29,153 nucleotides of DNA from Isohypsibius dastychi (taxonomy: Eukaryota > Tardigrada > Eutardigrada > Parachela > Isohypsibiidae), in contig JAQIWT010000194.1 in the NCBI GenBank assembly GCA_034696485.1, forward strand, positions 1-29,153, read 5' to 3'. The first letter of the stretch is position 1, and every line of letters starts with the position of its first letter. Positions 1 to 9,788 of the stretch are shown piece after piece. The position numbers were made by a program, and so were the translations under genes. The notes under the pieces are model-generated. The model worked only from the letters and a program-made list of their open reading frames with translations, was not told where the DNA came from and did not search any database.

Positions 1-121
1 GGTGGTTTTTAGATCGATGCTTTTGAGCAAATAATTTAGAAGACCAATTATCGACAGAATTCGCTAAGAACTGGAATCTGCCCGCGGAGTTATTGCAGAT
101 AGGAAAGCGAAGCACTTTTGT

Positions 122-569
122 TCAACCTGAGTACAATGGAATGGGTTGGCTTTCACGGATGTCTGCCCAGAGATACCCATCTGACAGAGATCGAAATCTC
201 ATGCGAACAGCCTCTGTCCGGCTAAAACGCGAAACTACTGAATACGTCTGTTGACCACGGATACCCACCAGAGCAAATTTGGCTCTGCGCACAACGCCAG
301 ATAGCATCACTTTCTCGTTTTGTGATTCGTCTCGAAACTGATATTCAACCACAAAATGAGGCAAAATGAGACCACCCGATTCTGCGGAAGCTGTAACTTC
401 GGATTTCACAGTTGCGGGAATTGGTGCGATCACACGGATATCTTCACAAAATACCTGGTGACCTTTCATTCCTATCTTGTCGCAATCTGTTTGCCTCTCG
501 AGTCTACTAGAGTGTGTTGGGTTCGCCAGTTTCCCGTACGTCCGACGATTCACAGGATCTTCACTTCGA
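122..569 (-). CDS. 3'-terminal exon of an unrecognised gene
   Basis: An open frame runs on the minus strand from a plausible acceptor (TTTCTGACAG, AG at 571-570) to a stop at 124-122. It encodes about 148 residues after one split-codon base. There is no credible ATG near the 5' end, and an in-frame TGA lies just upstream of the acceptor, so this looks like a last exon rather than a whole gene. Upstream exons would have to lie at higher coordinates, but none is evident before the next gene at 1281. The product is mixed alpha/beta in composition, with no signal peptide, membrane segment or cysteine pattern, and I recognise no family. A chance open frame of this length is possible. The call rests on length, the acceptor and a fairly even amino-acid composition. 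Confidence 0.33.
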
Positions 570-1280
570 CTGTCAGAAATTCAGATCACTTTAAACGGTG
601 GGAGCAAATGAGCTGTGTGCAGGTTTACCCGGAAACGCGAAAAAGAAACGTCAACACACCCAATATTCTTCGCAATACGTTTTACGTTATCGAAATTCGC
701 CTGTACATTCGAAATTGCTCAATCAGACGGGGCACAGCGACCACATGATATTTATGGCATTGCATTTCCCAACCCGAAAACAAACTCCAATACGATAGCA
801 CAATGACAAACAAGTACTGTTAGATCACATGTGAAAAAATAATCGTAATTTCGGTATCTCATTGTCGTGATTCTAAACTTTCTTTTCCTCACCGAGCGGA
901 CCTCAACCAATTTTGTGAGTGCATTAGAAGAGCCAGCCACGTGATCACATACTTCACATTCTTGCCTTCAATGAGAAGAATTTCTCATCGGCTAGCATTC
1001 GGCATCGGTATTGGCATTTTATCAATTCATCCACGGAAGACGAGTACGATTATGATCATCGTTTACAACCATCTTGTGCTGAAACTTCGTTCTTCTTCAA
1101 AGCCCACTCACGAGAGATACAAAAAGCAAGCATCATGATTTGCCAAAAAGAAGATGAAAAATCAGAAATGTCGTACGAATACAATAATGGAAGATGTTGA
1201 TTGGAGCGATAGAAAAAACTAACATGGAATATTATTATGGCCTGCATGTTCTGGTGACAGTATGTCTAGCTCTAATGGAA
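570..1280. other. intergenic, no supported gene
   Basis: Only short overlapping open frames occur here, with no conserved motif and no splice partners of matching phase. No tRNA-like cloverleaf or repeat was seen. The stretch could contain the missing upstream exon of the gene ending at 122, but I cannot place one. Confidence 0.5.
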
Positions 1281-2147
1281 TCACTCCGATTTCGGCTTTT
1301 CCAACAGTCGATCACCAACTTTTTTCCGTAGTTCCTGGCATTCCTGGTAGATTTGGTCCGCTTTATTCAAGTTCTCCGTGATTTCCTCGTCGGTTGTGGC
1401 CATTTTGGCACGGTGATTATACAGCCACATTTCGGCATGCAACAATGCCGCCTTGCAGCGTTGGAAGAGGACCTGATTCTCCACTTTTGCACGTGACGAC
1501 TCGGCAGTAACCCCCACCAGATTGCTCATAATGGTTTTGGCAGCCAGCTTCCCTTCCGATCCCAGTGCGCTCTGCAGCAGCTCGCCGACGCTACCTAAAA
1601 CCTCCCGCCAATCAAATCCAACGGCGAAGGCCGACAGCATTCCGCACAGAGCCCCGACAACCGCACTCACCATGACGTCAGACCACGTGGCCATGGTTTT
1701 TCGAAGTTCCAAGTCATTAATGCAGTCTTTTGCAAGCACCTCCACTGTTGTACCCAGTGCGTGGCCTGCAGCTCCGATCGCGACAGAAGATGCAAATAAA
1801 GCAGCACCAGCAAGCGGCACAAAAGCTGCACCAACTAGGGCACCGACTGAAATCAGCCCATTGACCTGGCGGATAAGAACGGCTTTCCATTCTTCCTTTC
1901 GTCCGTAGATTGCAGTATAAACAGCAATCACCAGACCCACACCTGGTGTGTATTGGGCAACACGATACAGGCCACCTGAGACGCCTTTAGTTTTAGCCCA
2001 ATCCAGCGCTGCCGAGGATGACTTGGAGATATCCACCCAGCCAGGAGTCACATCCCCAACTTCAGAAGCCAGTATTTTGACAAGCTTGACCAGCCGTTCC
2101 ACCAAATCGTTCCATGACTCCGTTTGCGATCGCAGTTGTTGGTCCAT
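1281..2147 (-). CDS. 288-aa Gly/Ala-rich, membrane-active-looking protein of unknown family
   Basis: A single intron-less frame of 289 codons starts at the first ATG (2147-2145) and begins Met-Asp-Gln-Gln-Leu. A longer open extension to 2216 has no ATG. It would also start upstream of the likely transcription start at about 2187, so I use 2147. Residues 1-60 are amphipathic and helical. Residues 68-81, 97-132 and 157-177 are three hydrophobic stretches rich in Gly, Ala and Val, with GxxxG-like spacing. Residues 200-288 are charged and helical, with likely coiled coil at the end. There is no signal peptide. The pattern resembles glycine-zipper or apolipoprotein-L-like membrane-inserting proteins, but that is composition only and I do not recognise a homologue. 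The lack of introns is unusual beside the multi-exon neighbours. Confidence 0.75.
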   Translation of the reverse strand: MDQQLRSQTESWNDLVERLVKLVKILASEVGDVTPGWVDISKSSSAALDWAKTKGVSGGLYRVAQYTPGVGLVIAVYTAIYGRKEEWKAVLIRQVNGLISVGALVGAAFVPLAGAALFASSVAIGAAGHALGTTVEVLAKDCINDLELRKTMATWSDVMVSAVVGALCGMLSAFAVGFDWREVLGSVGELLQSALGSEGKLAAKTIMSNLVGVTAESSRAKVENQVLFQRCKAALLHAEMWLYNHRAKMATTDEEITENLNKADQIYQECQELRKKVGDRLLEKPKSE

Positions 2148-2184
2148 CTTCGGATTAATGCAAGAGAATGGCTGGAAAATTGAT

Positions 2185-2228
2185 ACTGAACGGACGAAAG
2201 AAGAGCAACGTTTCAATTCTTATTTATA
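2185..2228 (-). promoter_or_regulatory. TATA box and initiator upstream of the 288-aa gene
   Basis: On the minus strand, TATAAATA lies at 2228-2221 and an initiator-like TCAGT at 2189-2185. The spacing of about 41 bp is somewhat longer than the usual 30 or so. This would give a 5' UTR of about 40 nt before the ATG at 2147. Confidence 0.4.
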
Positions 2229-2383
2229 GAACAGAACTTACGGTCTGCCCGTTGAAACAAATTCAGAAATGCACGGAACTTCTCACCGAGGCCGACTGAA
2301 CGCACTGAGGCAGACTGAACTTGTGTCGATGATAAACTCACATTGCATGAGTTATCTGGAATTTGAACTCGATCACATGCGCT

Positions 2384-4034
2384 TGTAGCCGGCAAGATAG
2401 TTGCGCGTGTTTCGGCAAGATAGTTGAGCAGTGTGGAAACACTTGGATTCGATCTCTCAGAGAGGTAGGTGGCTTGGGTTTGGCTTGGCATTATCCACTA
2501 GTAAGGACAATAATTCGATACCTAGCTGGGATTTACGTAAAATGTGATACACCCACATTTTTTGAAACTGTCGATCAAATGCTATATGTCGTTTGAAAGA
2601 ACTCTGCAGGATCTGTCGAATGGTACAACATTTCAGACAAAAAAAAACAAAAAACGAAGGAATAGGACTTGACTAAACTTTCTGCCGAGATGCCTCTTGA
2701 CTGAAATGAAATTTACACGGAAAATTCGGTATTTTTCATAAACAATCCAAACTTATCTAAACAAAGATGTCTGTTTTCAAAGATGTCTGTTTTCACTCCT
2801 AGAAAAAAACGGATCATCGAAACGATGGGAAACAAAAGCGAACAGAAAGTAATTGGGGGGGGGGGACAAAATGCCCGTACGCCCAAGCGAGACTGGCATA
2901 TCGGCGACGTGTGCCAAACACACGTTTTTCCGGGGATATTTTAAATCCGGGACCGGGATGGCACTGATCGAATTTTCAAACTAACCAGTCCTTACCAGTC
3001 TGGTTTCTTTGCTCCCGATTTTACCGGGACTGTTTTGGCCATCATCACATATATTGGTACACGAACGATTTTCCTCTTCGAAACATGATGAAATGCTATT
3101 TGTAGTGTTATCTTCGAAATTCAGCCAAACAAACTCAATACAACTGTTTCACGTATTCTTCACCCATTACTTCGTTCTTATTTATTCCTTCGATGGAAGT
3201 ATTCGATCGCTCGCACAGCACAGCCGACTAAAAGCTAAATTCATTCAAAATGATTCTACCAGTAATATTGTCATTTGAGAGCCTCAGTTTGCCTGGTTTG
3301 TTTCTCGGTGAATGAGATCGAAAATACAAGTTGTCATGGGCAAGATACAGCTTCATTGCTTTCTCCTGCAAAAACAGTTGCAATCTCCGGCAAGATAGTT
3401 GCGTTTCTCGGCAAGATAGTTGCGCCCGTCGGTGAGATCGAAGCTACCGTCAGGTGAGAGATTCAGCTTGCAAAAGCTTCCTTTCTGACGAGGAGTCGAT
3501 ATTCGATAACCTGTCGCAGCAGTGAGTTTCGATGGAAGAACTTGAATCTCACGTGCATTTTCAAAAACGACCCTCGCAAGGCAGGAAATTTACCGACAGG
3601 GGGGAAGTGTGACAGTGCCAAGTCTCTGGTTGAACGTGCCTGGCCGAGTTATTCCATGCTCTCTGGGAGTTACGTATAATTTTTCTGATGCCATATGCTT
3701 TTCCTTGAACCTTGATGTAATCCATCAATTTATAGTATTTCTCTCCTACTTACATTACGTACTGTATTCATTCAGTTTTTGATGTATTGAATGATATTCC
3801 CAAATGTAAAAAAAAAGTTTGCTATTTTATCTGAAACACACCTTCAGCGAGCAAAAAGTGAATCAATAGTGTACTCTGGAGTTGTTTCCAGCTTTGTGGT
3901 TTCTGTTACAAGTCAATTCCATAGTGCGCAACTATCTTGTCGAAACCCGCGCAACTAACTTGCCGACGCAACTATCTTGCCGAGTTGCCCGGCAAGTTAG
4001 TTGCTAGTTGCGCGCAACTATCTTGCCGGCTACA
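2384..4034. mobile_element. non-autonomous DNA transposon, about 1.65 kb, with inverted ends and 6-bp target duplication
   Basis: The left end begins TGTAGCCGGCAAGATAGTTG at 2384. The right end at 4034 is its reverse complement (…CTTGCCGGCTACA), and the match extends about 24 bp. Immediately outside both ends is the direct repeat TGCGCT (2378-2383 and 4035-4040), a target-site duplication. Near each end, and at about 3389-3424, short motifs related to GGCAAGATAGTTGCG recur in both orientations. No open frame of transposase length is present inside, so the element is non-autonomous. An internal run of 11 G at 2855-2865 and many A tracts occur. The superfamily is not identified. A 6-bp duplication (8 bp if CATGCGCT is partly shared) would fit few families. 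Confidence 0.75.
2391..4028. repeat. dispersed 15-bp motif GGCAAGATAGTTGCG in both orientations
   Basis: Copies or near copies were found on the plus strand at 2391-2405, 2414-2427, 3389-3403, 3410-3424 and 3990-4004. On the minus strand they lie at about 3927-3941, 3949-3964, 3967-3982 and 4012-4028. They cluster at the two ends and in one internal patch of the transposon, as subterminal transposase-binding repeats do in many DNA transposons. Confidence 0.75.
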
Positions 4035-4367
4035 TGCGCTCATCTATTGTTCTCAGGTGTACATTAGAGCTCTCCAGCTCATCATGAGAAAAATGTGGAT
4101 CCAAGAATTCCTTGAACCAACCAATGAAAGCCTAGTCTGAATAACGCACTGTATGTATTGATAGACAAAAGTATATTCACCGCCGGCAAGCAGCCGCTGC
4201 GCAGTGCCATGATGTGCAAAGTCAGATCAGATTATCGGGTAACTGTCTTTGTTGATCTTCATAGTTTTCTTGGAACAACATACTAGTAAACAAAGCGGAA
4301 CAAATACTTCATACGAAATATCAGAACGACCGAACAACTTTATCCACCAATTAAAACCACTGGATTA

Positions 4368-7300
4368 CTATTGCTTAAACTTTTTTGAAGCCGGTCCCAT
4401 CAGTGAGGCTTCCTCTTCCGGTCTCAAAAATATCGGCTTAGGCTGAGTCTGCGCATACGCCGGTGCAATCCAGTATGGGTCATTCTTCGCTTTCTCCGCA
4501 TGTCTCAACAGCGCTTCCCGTGGATTCAGATCCTGATCCGGCATTTTTGTCGCATATCCTAACTTCCTGACCAAGTATGAAGACAATGTCCCACCAGCCT
4601 GACCAACCCTCCCCTGAGCTCCAGGTCCGTTCATGGGGAGATCGGGTCGGTGTGTTTTGACAGGATCCTTCCGATTCCGCTCAAACTGCGCATGTTTACT
4701 CCTCTGCTTCTCTTCCTTGAACATTGGCAGGGCGTACGGGGTGATGATATAGTCTGAGGTCACCGCGTCGGCCATCTTTGCTCGGCGTTTCTTGGAAGTG
4801 CGACAGAGCAGTGCACCGTTGTGGGAGAGGTTCGGGTCGAAGAAGATCTTCATTCCACCTTCAGCGGTGGTGGCCATTATCTGGTTCAGCTTGGGGTGCC
4901 AAGCAGTACGGATGACGCTGGAATCTGATACGGGGAGATCTTTTACCAATTCCCAGGTGGATCGATCGTAGAACACCAATCTGCAAAAACTTCTCGTTAA
5001 ACAACTCAGTGTGCCAGTGAAACTACACTTGTCAGAGCTTCGATAAATTATGAAAGCATACAAAAAATGAGCATGAAAAAATTGCCAGATAGGACCTATA
5101 CTCTTCGGAACATGGTCCGAGATAAGAAGTTCAGTAGAAAACATAGAGCTATGATCCATAAATGTAATGAGAAAATTGAAGGCGTACCTGCTTTTTCCTT
5201 CGCCTTTCTTGACGGCAGTACCGGTCACAATGAGTTTGTCATTCGGGCTGAACAGGCAATCCGTTTGCGTTGACAGAACATCCAAATTCTTCGCTTCGAA
5301 TACTGGTTTCTTCAACATATTCAAATCCCACAACCTCAAACAATCATCCATTCCTCTCGAACAAATCATTTTGTTGTCATATGAAAAGCAGACGGAAGTG
5401 ATGTCCGATTCATTCGCATGCGCATTCCGAATAGTCTTGGCTGGACAGACGTAACTACTTCTGTTTGTATCCCACATTTGAATACTTCCATCTCGCGCTC
5501 CTGAAAAATAATCTATGATAAAGATGCCCGAATTTCAAGCACGAATAAAAAAACAGCACAAGCAAACGAAACAAGAAAACAAAACCTGGCGGATACTGCC
5601 AATTTCTGTATAACTCAATGTGATTCTCATTCTAGCTACAGTAATCCAATCAGCAAAACCAAATTGACAAATTCAGTAAATACTCAATGCTGCGCCGATG
5701 ATCAAATCCCTGTACTGCCCGGCAAAAATTCATGACAGTATACAGAAAACTGATCACTTTCGTCTAGTTTAACATTCACTGATTTCGAAGAAAATAATTA
5801 CCGGCGGCGAGCCATTTCCCGTCTTTGCTATACGCGCAGGTGGTTGGGTGGGTTCTTCTTCCATTTGCTGCTTTGAGCTTGATGCAAGATTTGTGCTTTT
5901 CTTTGTTGTCCAAAGACCAGACCCGGACGGTTCCGTCGTGGGAGCAGGTGCAAAATTCGCCTTTGACTTTCGGACTGAAGTGGCCGGAATTCAACATGGC
6001 AATATGACCCTGCAAAACGAAAAACCGTTAACAAACTTCAGAAAAGATATCAGATGACAATTTCGAATATTCGAGCAAAAAACAGCTCTTCAAAGACATC
6101 CCAAACCTTTAAAACAAAGCATCAAGTAACACTTCCGGCGATTTTTCTATGACCACCGGAAATAAGTCCAAAAACCAGCTATTTCGATAACTCACGATTT
6201 AACTACTTCCGGTCGTTTTCAGAATAAATACCTTCGTTTCTGTCATGTCCATGATGAACTGAAATCCTTTCGGACATTCCATAACCTTGAATCCATCACG
6301 ATCAATGACCAGCGCTTGAGCACTTCCGGATATGACAAGAACGTGTTCTCCGCCGTTACTGAAGCTCAGATTGTTGATGGCATGTGATTCACACGGTTTG
6401 GAGGTTCTGAAAGGATTCAAGCTGGCTTGCATTCCTCCAAAATCCCACAGCTTGACTTCATAATCGACACTTCCGGTCGCAAAACGCGCTCCAACCGGAT
6501 CGACCGCCAATGCCGTCACCTACAAAAAACAACAGAGGAAATTACCAACCAACTAACGTAAGAAACTCGTCGTTGAATATTAATTATCAATATTTCGAGA
6601 GTAAAATTTTCTTCTTCTTTTGGTTAAAAATTTTCTTCTTGGTATGCAGATTTCGGAACGAAAATTGCCACAAGCACTTTCTATACCAAATCAGAAACAA
6701 AGCTGGTTGAAAACAAGTCGTTTAAAATCCAAGAAGAGAATTTCTATTCAGATTCAATGGACAGAGCCATTTTTTGTTTTACGGCCAAAAATCACGCTGA
6801 CAATTTGTCAAACCGAGAATCCTGCGCTACCTGAATATCTCATAAATAATTCAATCTAGAAGATCAGCAAATTCATATCTATAACTTCCCCACTCAAAAA
6901 ATTCATATCTATCAATAATTTCATATCCGGCATTTCAAAGTAAAAAGTATCAAAATATTTCCTCAAATTCCATTCACAACCGAAATTCGAATATTCTTCG
7001 TCAAACGAAACATTTTTATCCAAAGACAAAAAATTGATTACGATAAAAAAACTCTAAAAATCCAAAACGCAAATCATATCACCAAAACTCACCGCTTTGT
7101 CCCCATGTTCAAACAACAAATCATAACTGCAAGGTATTTTCCAATCGCCACTCGTATCATCCTTCACGTCTTCGCTATCCGAAAAGTCCGAATCCTCATC
7201 CAGTAAATCTTCTGCAAAATTCGGCTGCTCTGCTGAGGAGGTTGAAGGAATATTCGGAGGGGGAGAAGGCCCGAAATCCTCTTCCACATCTTCCCCCAAA

Positions 7301-8383
7301 TCGGAAGTCGATGGGCCTTTTTTAACAGAAGCTGGAGGAGGTTTTTGACGGGCAACAGGGGTGTTGTCATCATCGCTGTCGGAATCGTTTGCCCGGGATG
7401 ACCGAGCGTTTTGACGAGCGTCGTTTACGAGAGCTTCAATGTCGAATGAACGTGACTTCCGGCCACCTGTAAAAAGCGAATTTCGTAAAGACAGAACAAC
7501 ACGAAGATTTAGAGAATGCTGAAACTTTGGTGGACCGATGATCGGTATTCTGCAGTAATTCCCGAAAGGCGACTGATTTTTTTTCAGCATGGAAAAATCA
7601 CTTGGAAAGACAAGTCAAACGAAATTATAGTGAGTAATAAAAATCACGAAAGCAAGAAGTCCAGCATCAATAAATAGATCCTACGAAGTTTTTTGACAAC
7701 AACAAATTCAGGATCTCATAAAATAAACAAGAAACCAAATAATTTACGGATTCCCAAGTAAGTCTAACTGCATAATTTTATTTTCAGTAACTGTCATTTA
7801 AAACCACCAAATTCAAAACAAATTCCAATTTGAAAAGAAATCCCAATTCCGCATTCAAACTTTCACGGCACTCAGTCTTGAATTTAACTTTCAAGTTTCC
7901 ACGATACTCTGGGTTCCAGAAATTTCACACATGGAAATGTCTATTTCAGAAATTCTGCTCGAAGTTCTCACAAAAAGAAAACTCTTCTCGAGAGAAGCTG
8001 AATTGAATGTCTCACCTGACGAAAATCCACTGAAGCCCATGATCCGCGCCATATCGTCTCCATCCTCACTTTTCTCCTCTTTTTCCTTCGTTTTACTCGA
8101 GGAAGGTGCAACTGAGTCGAAAGCAGAGCGTTCAGAATGAGATGATCGCGGTGGAGGTTCGATAAAACGAGATGGTGCAGGTCCAGCATCTTCATCGTCG
8201 TCTGAACCAGCATCCCGATTCCCGCGACTTGCGCCGGCTCTTCCAACATGCCCCCGTTGAAATTGAGCTGCAAAAAGCCTTGTTGATTGAAGATCAAGAT
8301 GAAATGGCAGAAAAGAACAAGAATATTCGACGGAATAATTCACCTCGAAGATTCCGCATCTCCTCCATGTCTTCGTCCGCCAT
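4368..8383 (-). CDS. WDR70: WD repeat-containing protein 70 (WDR70), seven exons
   Basis: Exons are 8383-8344, 8267-8016, 7466-7093, 6519-6232, 6009-5802, 5500-5188 and 4980-4368. All introns are GT-AG, phases are consistent, and the spliced product is 695 aa against about 654 in human. WDR70 is a conserved nuclear WD-repeat protein linked to CUL4-DDB1 and histone H2B ubiquitination. Diagnostic segments are MGFSGF followed by the FDIEAL helix (residues 90-107), an acidic Ser/Asp-rich linker (about 110-205), and beta-propeller repeats from residue 223 (VKLWDFGGM; VIDRDGF-VMEC; CSHDGTVRVW; LRLWDL; FSPNDKLIVTG). The C-terminal signature follows: LWHPKLNQIM-like, DYIITPYALPMF, GGTLSSYLV, NPREALLRHA and PYWIAPAY. 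The start is the first ATG, in a short 13-codon exon. Introns measure 76, 549, 573, 222, 301 and 207 bp. The N-terminus (RG-rich, then acidic) differs from the vertebrate protein, as expected for a poorly conserved region. Confidence 0.95.
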
Positions 8384-8845
8384 TGTTACGATCACACTTG
8401 GCCAGCCAAACAAATATCCGATAAAACTTGAACAATTTCGAGAGACAAATGAGTGGAAGGACGACTTCGATTAGACTATTCAAAATCAAACCAAAACTAT
8501 TTTGGAAAACGCAAAACGCAAAATTTCCGTTCGACTAAAATCACAGGTGTACGCATACTACAGATCATGCCCCCCTCCCCCCCCCCCGGCATCCTTGCCC
8601 TCATAAGTTTGAATGGGTGCCCAGCCCATCATGGGGCCATGACCTGCATGCCGTTCGGGTCCCCAAACCATATGCTTCACACGCCCATGCTCATTGTATT
8701 GGTTTTTTCGGATTTTTGATCAACTCAACTCAACTGGTTTTTTCGGAGAAAAATACTCCTCCAATCAATTTCCGTACATTCTTCGCACGAATTCGCCAAT
8801 TCAAGAGCTTTTCTGTTGCTGTGGACCGCATTGTTTTAGCTCGTT
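8384..8845. promoter_or_regulatory. shared divergent promoter region between WDR70 and the POLR1D-like gene
   Basis: The 462 bp between the two start codons must hold both 5' UTRs and promoters, because the genes point away from each other. It contains a long C tract (about 8570-8588) and no obvious TATA box near either start. That fits a bidirectional housekeeping promoter. Individual factor sites cannot be named. Confidence 0.5.
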
Positions 8846-9576
8846 ATGAATGGGAAGTCGTCCTTATCTCAGAAGGCATTCAGTGATGCAGATCTTGACA
8901 GGTTGGTCATAATAAAACTTTCCAATTACATTTTCATTTCCTACCTTGGATTCTGGATTCTGGATCGGATTATGGTTTTGTGGTGAAGGGAAAGTTGTCT
9001 GCGTACACATATGCCGTTTGCAGGTTGGCGACAGAAGAAATTCTTCGCGATACCCAAAAAGCAGCCAGTCGAGCAGAATCATTTGGATCCACTGCTTGGA
9101 AGCCATCTCCGATCGCCAAACCGAACAAACTCTTCCTGACACGAGCAATTGGGGGAATAGTTATCCAAAACGCATGGATGGATGCTAACCGTGTCAATAG
9201 GCCGAGCTCAACACGATCCGGACAGGAATCTCAATCTTCGAAGGAAATTCGGAATTCTCCAACCGGAAGTGCTCGCAATAATTCCCCCTCAAGTAAGAGA
9301 ACGAAAGACGGGGATTTTTTGGATACCTTCCATGAAAAGCGAGGCGGGAGAAAAGATTTATTGGCAGAAAAAGATCGCTCGAAAGGAATATATACTAAGA
9401 CGCGGAAACCGGAAATTCCCGAGAACCCAGCGAATGGCCGGAAAAGAGGTAGCAGATCGCCGTCGGATTTGAGGATGAAATATTCCAGAGATCGAAGAAG
9501 ATCAGAATCGCATTCTGACGATGAAGCCGGGGCAACCACACAAGATAAAAACTATCGTGGTCGGGATTTACGATGA
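8846..9576 (+). CDS. POLR1D isoform-2-type protein (POLR1D-like), two exons
   Basis: Exon 1 is 8846-8901 and exon 2 is 9024-9576; the intron is GT-AG and splits an Arg codon. The product is 202 aa. Residues 13-60 match the alternative product of vertebrate POLR1D (isoform 2, about 122 aa, which lacks the polymerase-dimer fold). Shared features are a D-x-(E/D)-L-(E/D)-R start, a TEEIL-x-x-x-x-KA-x-SRAE helix, a short 'GW/AW-K-PxA' turn, and the NK-x-FL-x-x-x-I segment. The rest (residues 75-202) is low-complexity Ser, Arg, Lys and Asp, about 80 residues longer than in vertebrates and SR-like. The function of this isoform is poorly known. It is not itself the RNA polymerase I/III AC19 subunit fold, so the usual name should be used with care. 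Confidence 0.8.
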
Positions 9577-9788
9577 TTCAAGTTTTATTCCGGAATTCAA
9601 GTTTTTTGATCTCTGGTTTGTTGGTAAGTAGAATTTCCTGATATATTGGATTTTTTTGGATTGTTGTTGATGTTTTGTTTGGTCTTTATTGTTTTGTTTC
9701 ACTCCAGAGGAATTATAGTTCAAGGAATTTGGTTTGATTTTGGCGAAACATGAGCATAACGTGAAAACTGATCACAAGATCAAAATAT
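9577..9788 (+). other. 3' flank between convergent genes
   Basis: This T-rich stretch separates the POLR1D-like stop from the stop of the convergent receptor copy A. It probably holds both 3' UTR ends. No gene is seen. Confidence 0.4.

Noticed and set aside
1522-1908. Plus-strand 128-codon frame rich in Ala, Pro and Ser
   Set aside because: It is the antisense shadow of the Gly/Ala-rich 288-aa gene.
3275-3457. Plus-strand frame with repeated GKIVA/VGEI phrases
   Set aside because: The repetition comes from the 15-bp transposon motif and not from a protein repeat.
3385-4030. Regularly recurring 15-bp motif as a CRISPR array
   Set aside because: Copies vary, occur in both orientations and have uneven spacing within a bounded transposon in eukaryotic DNA.
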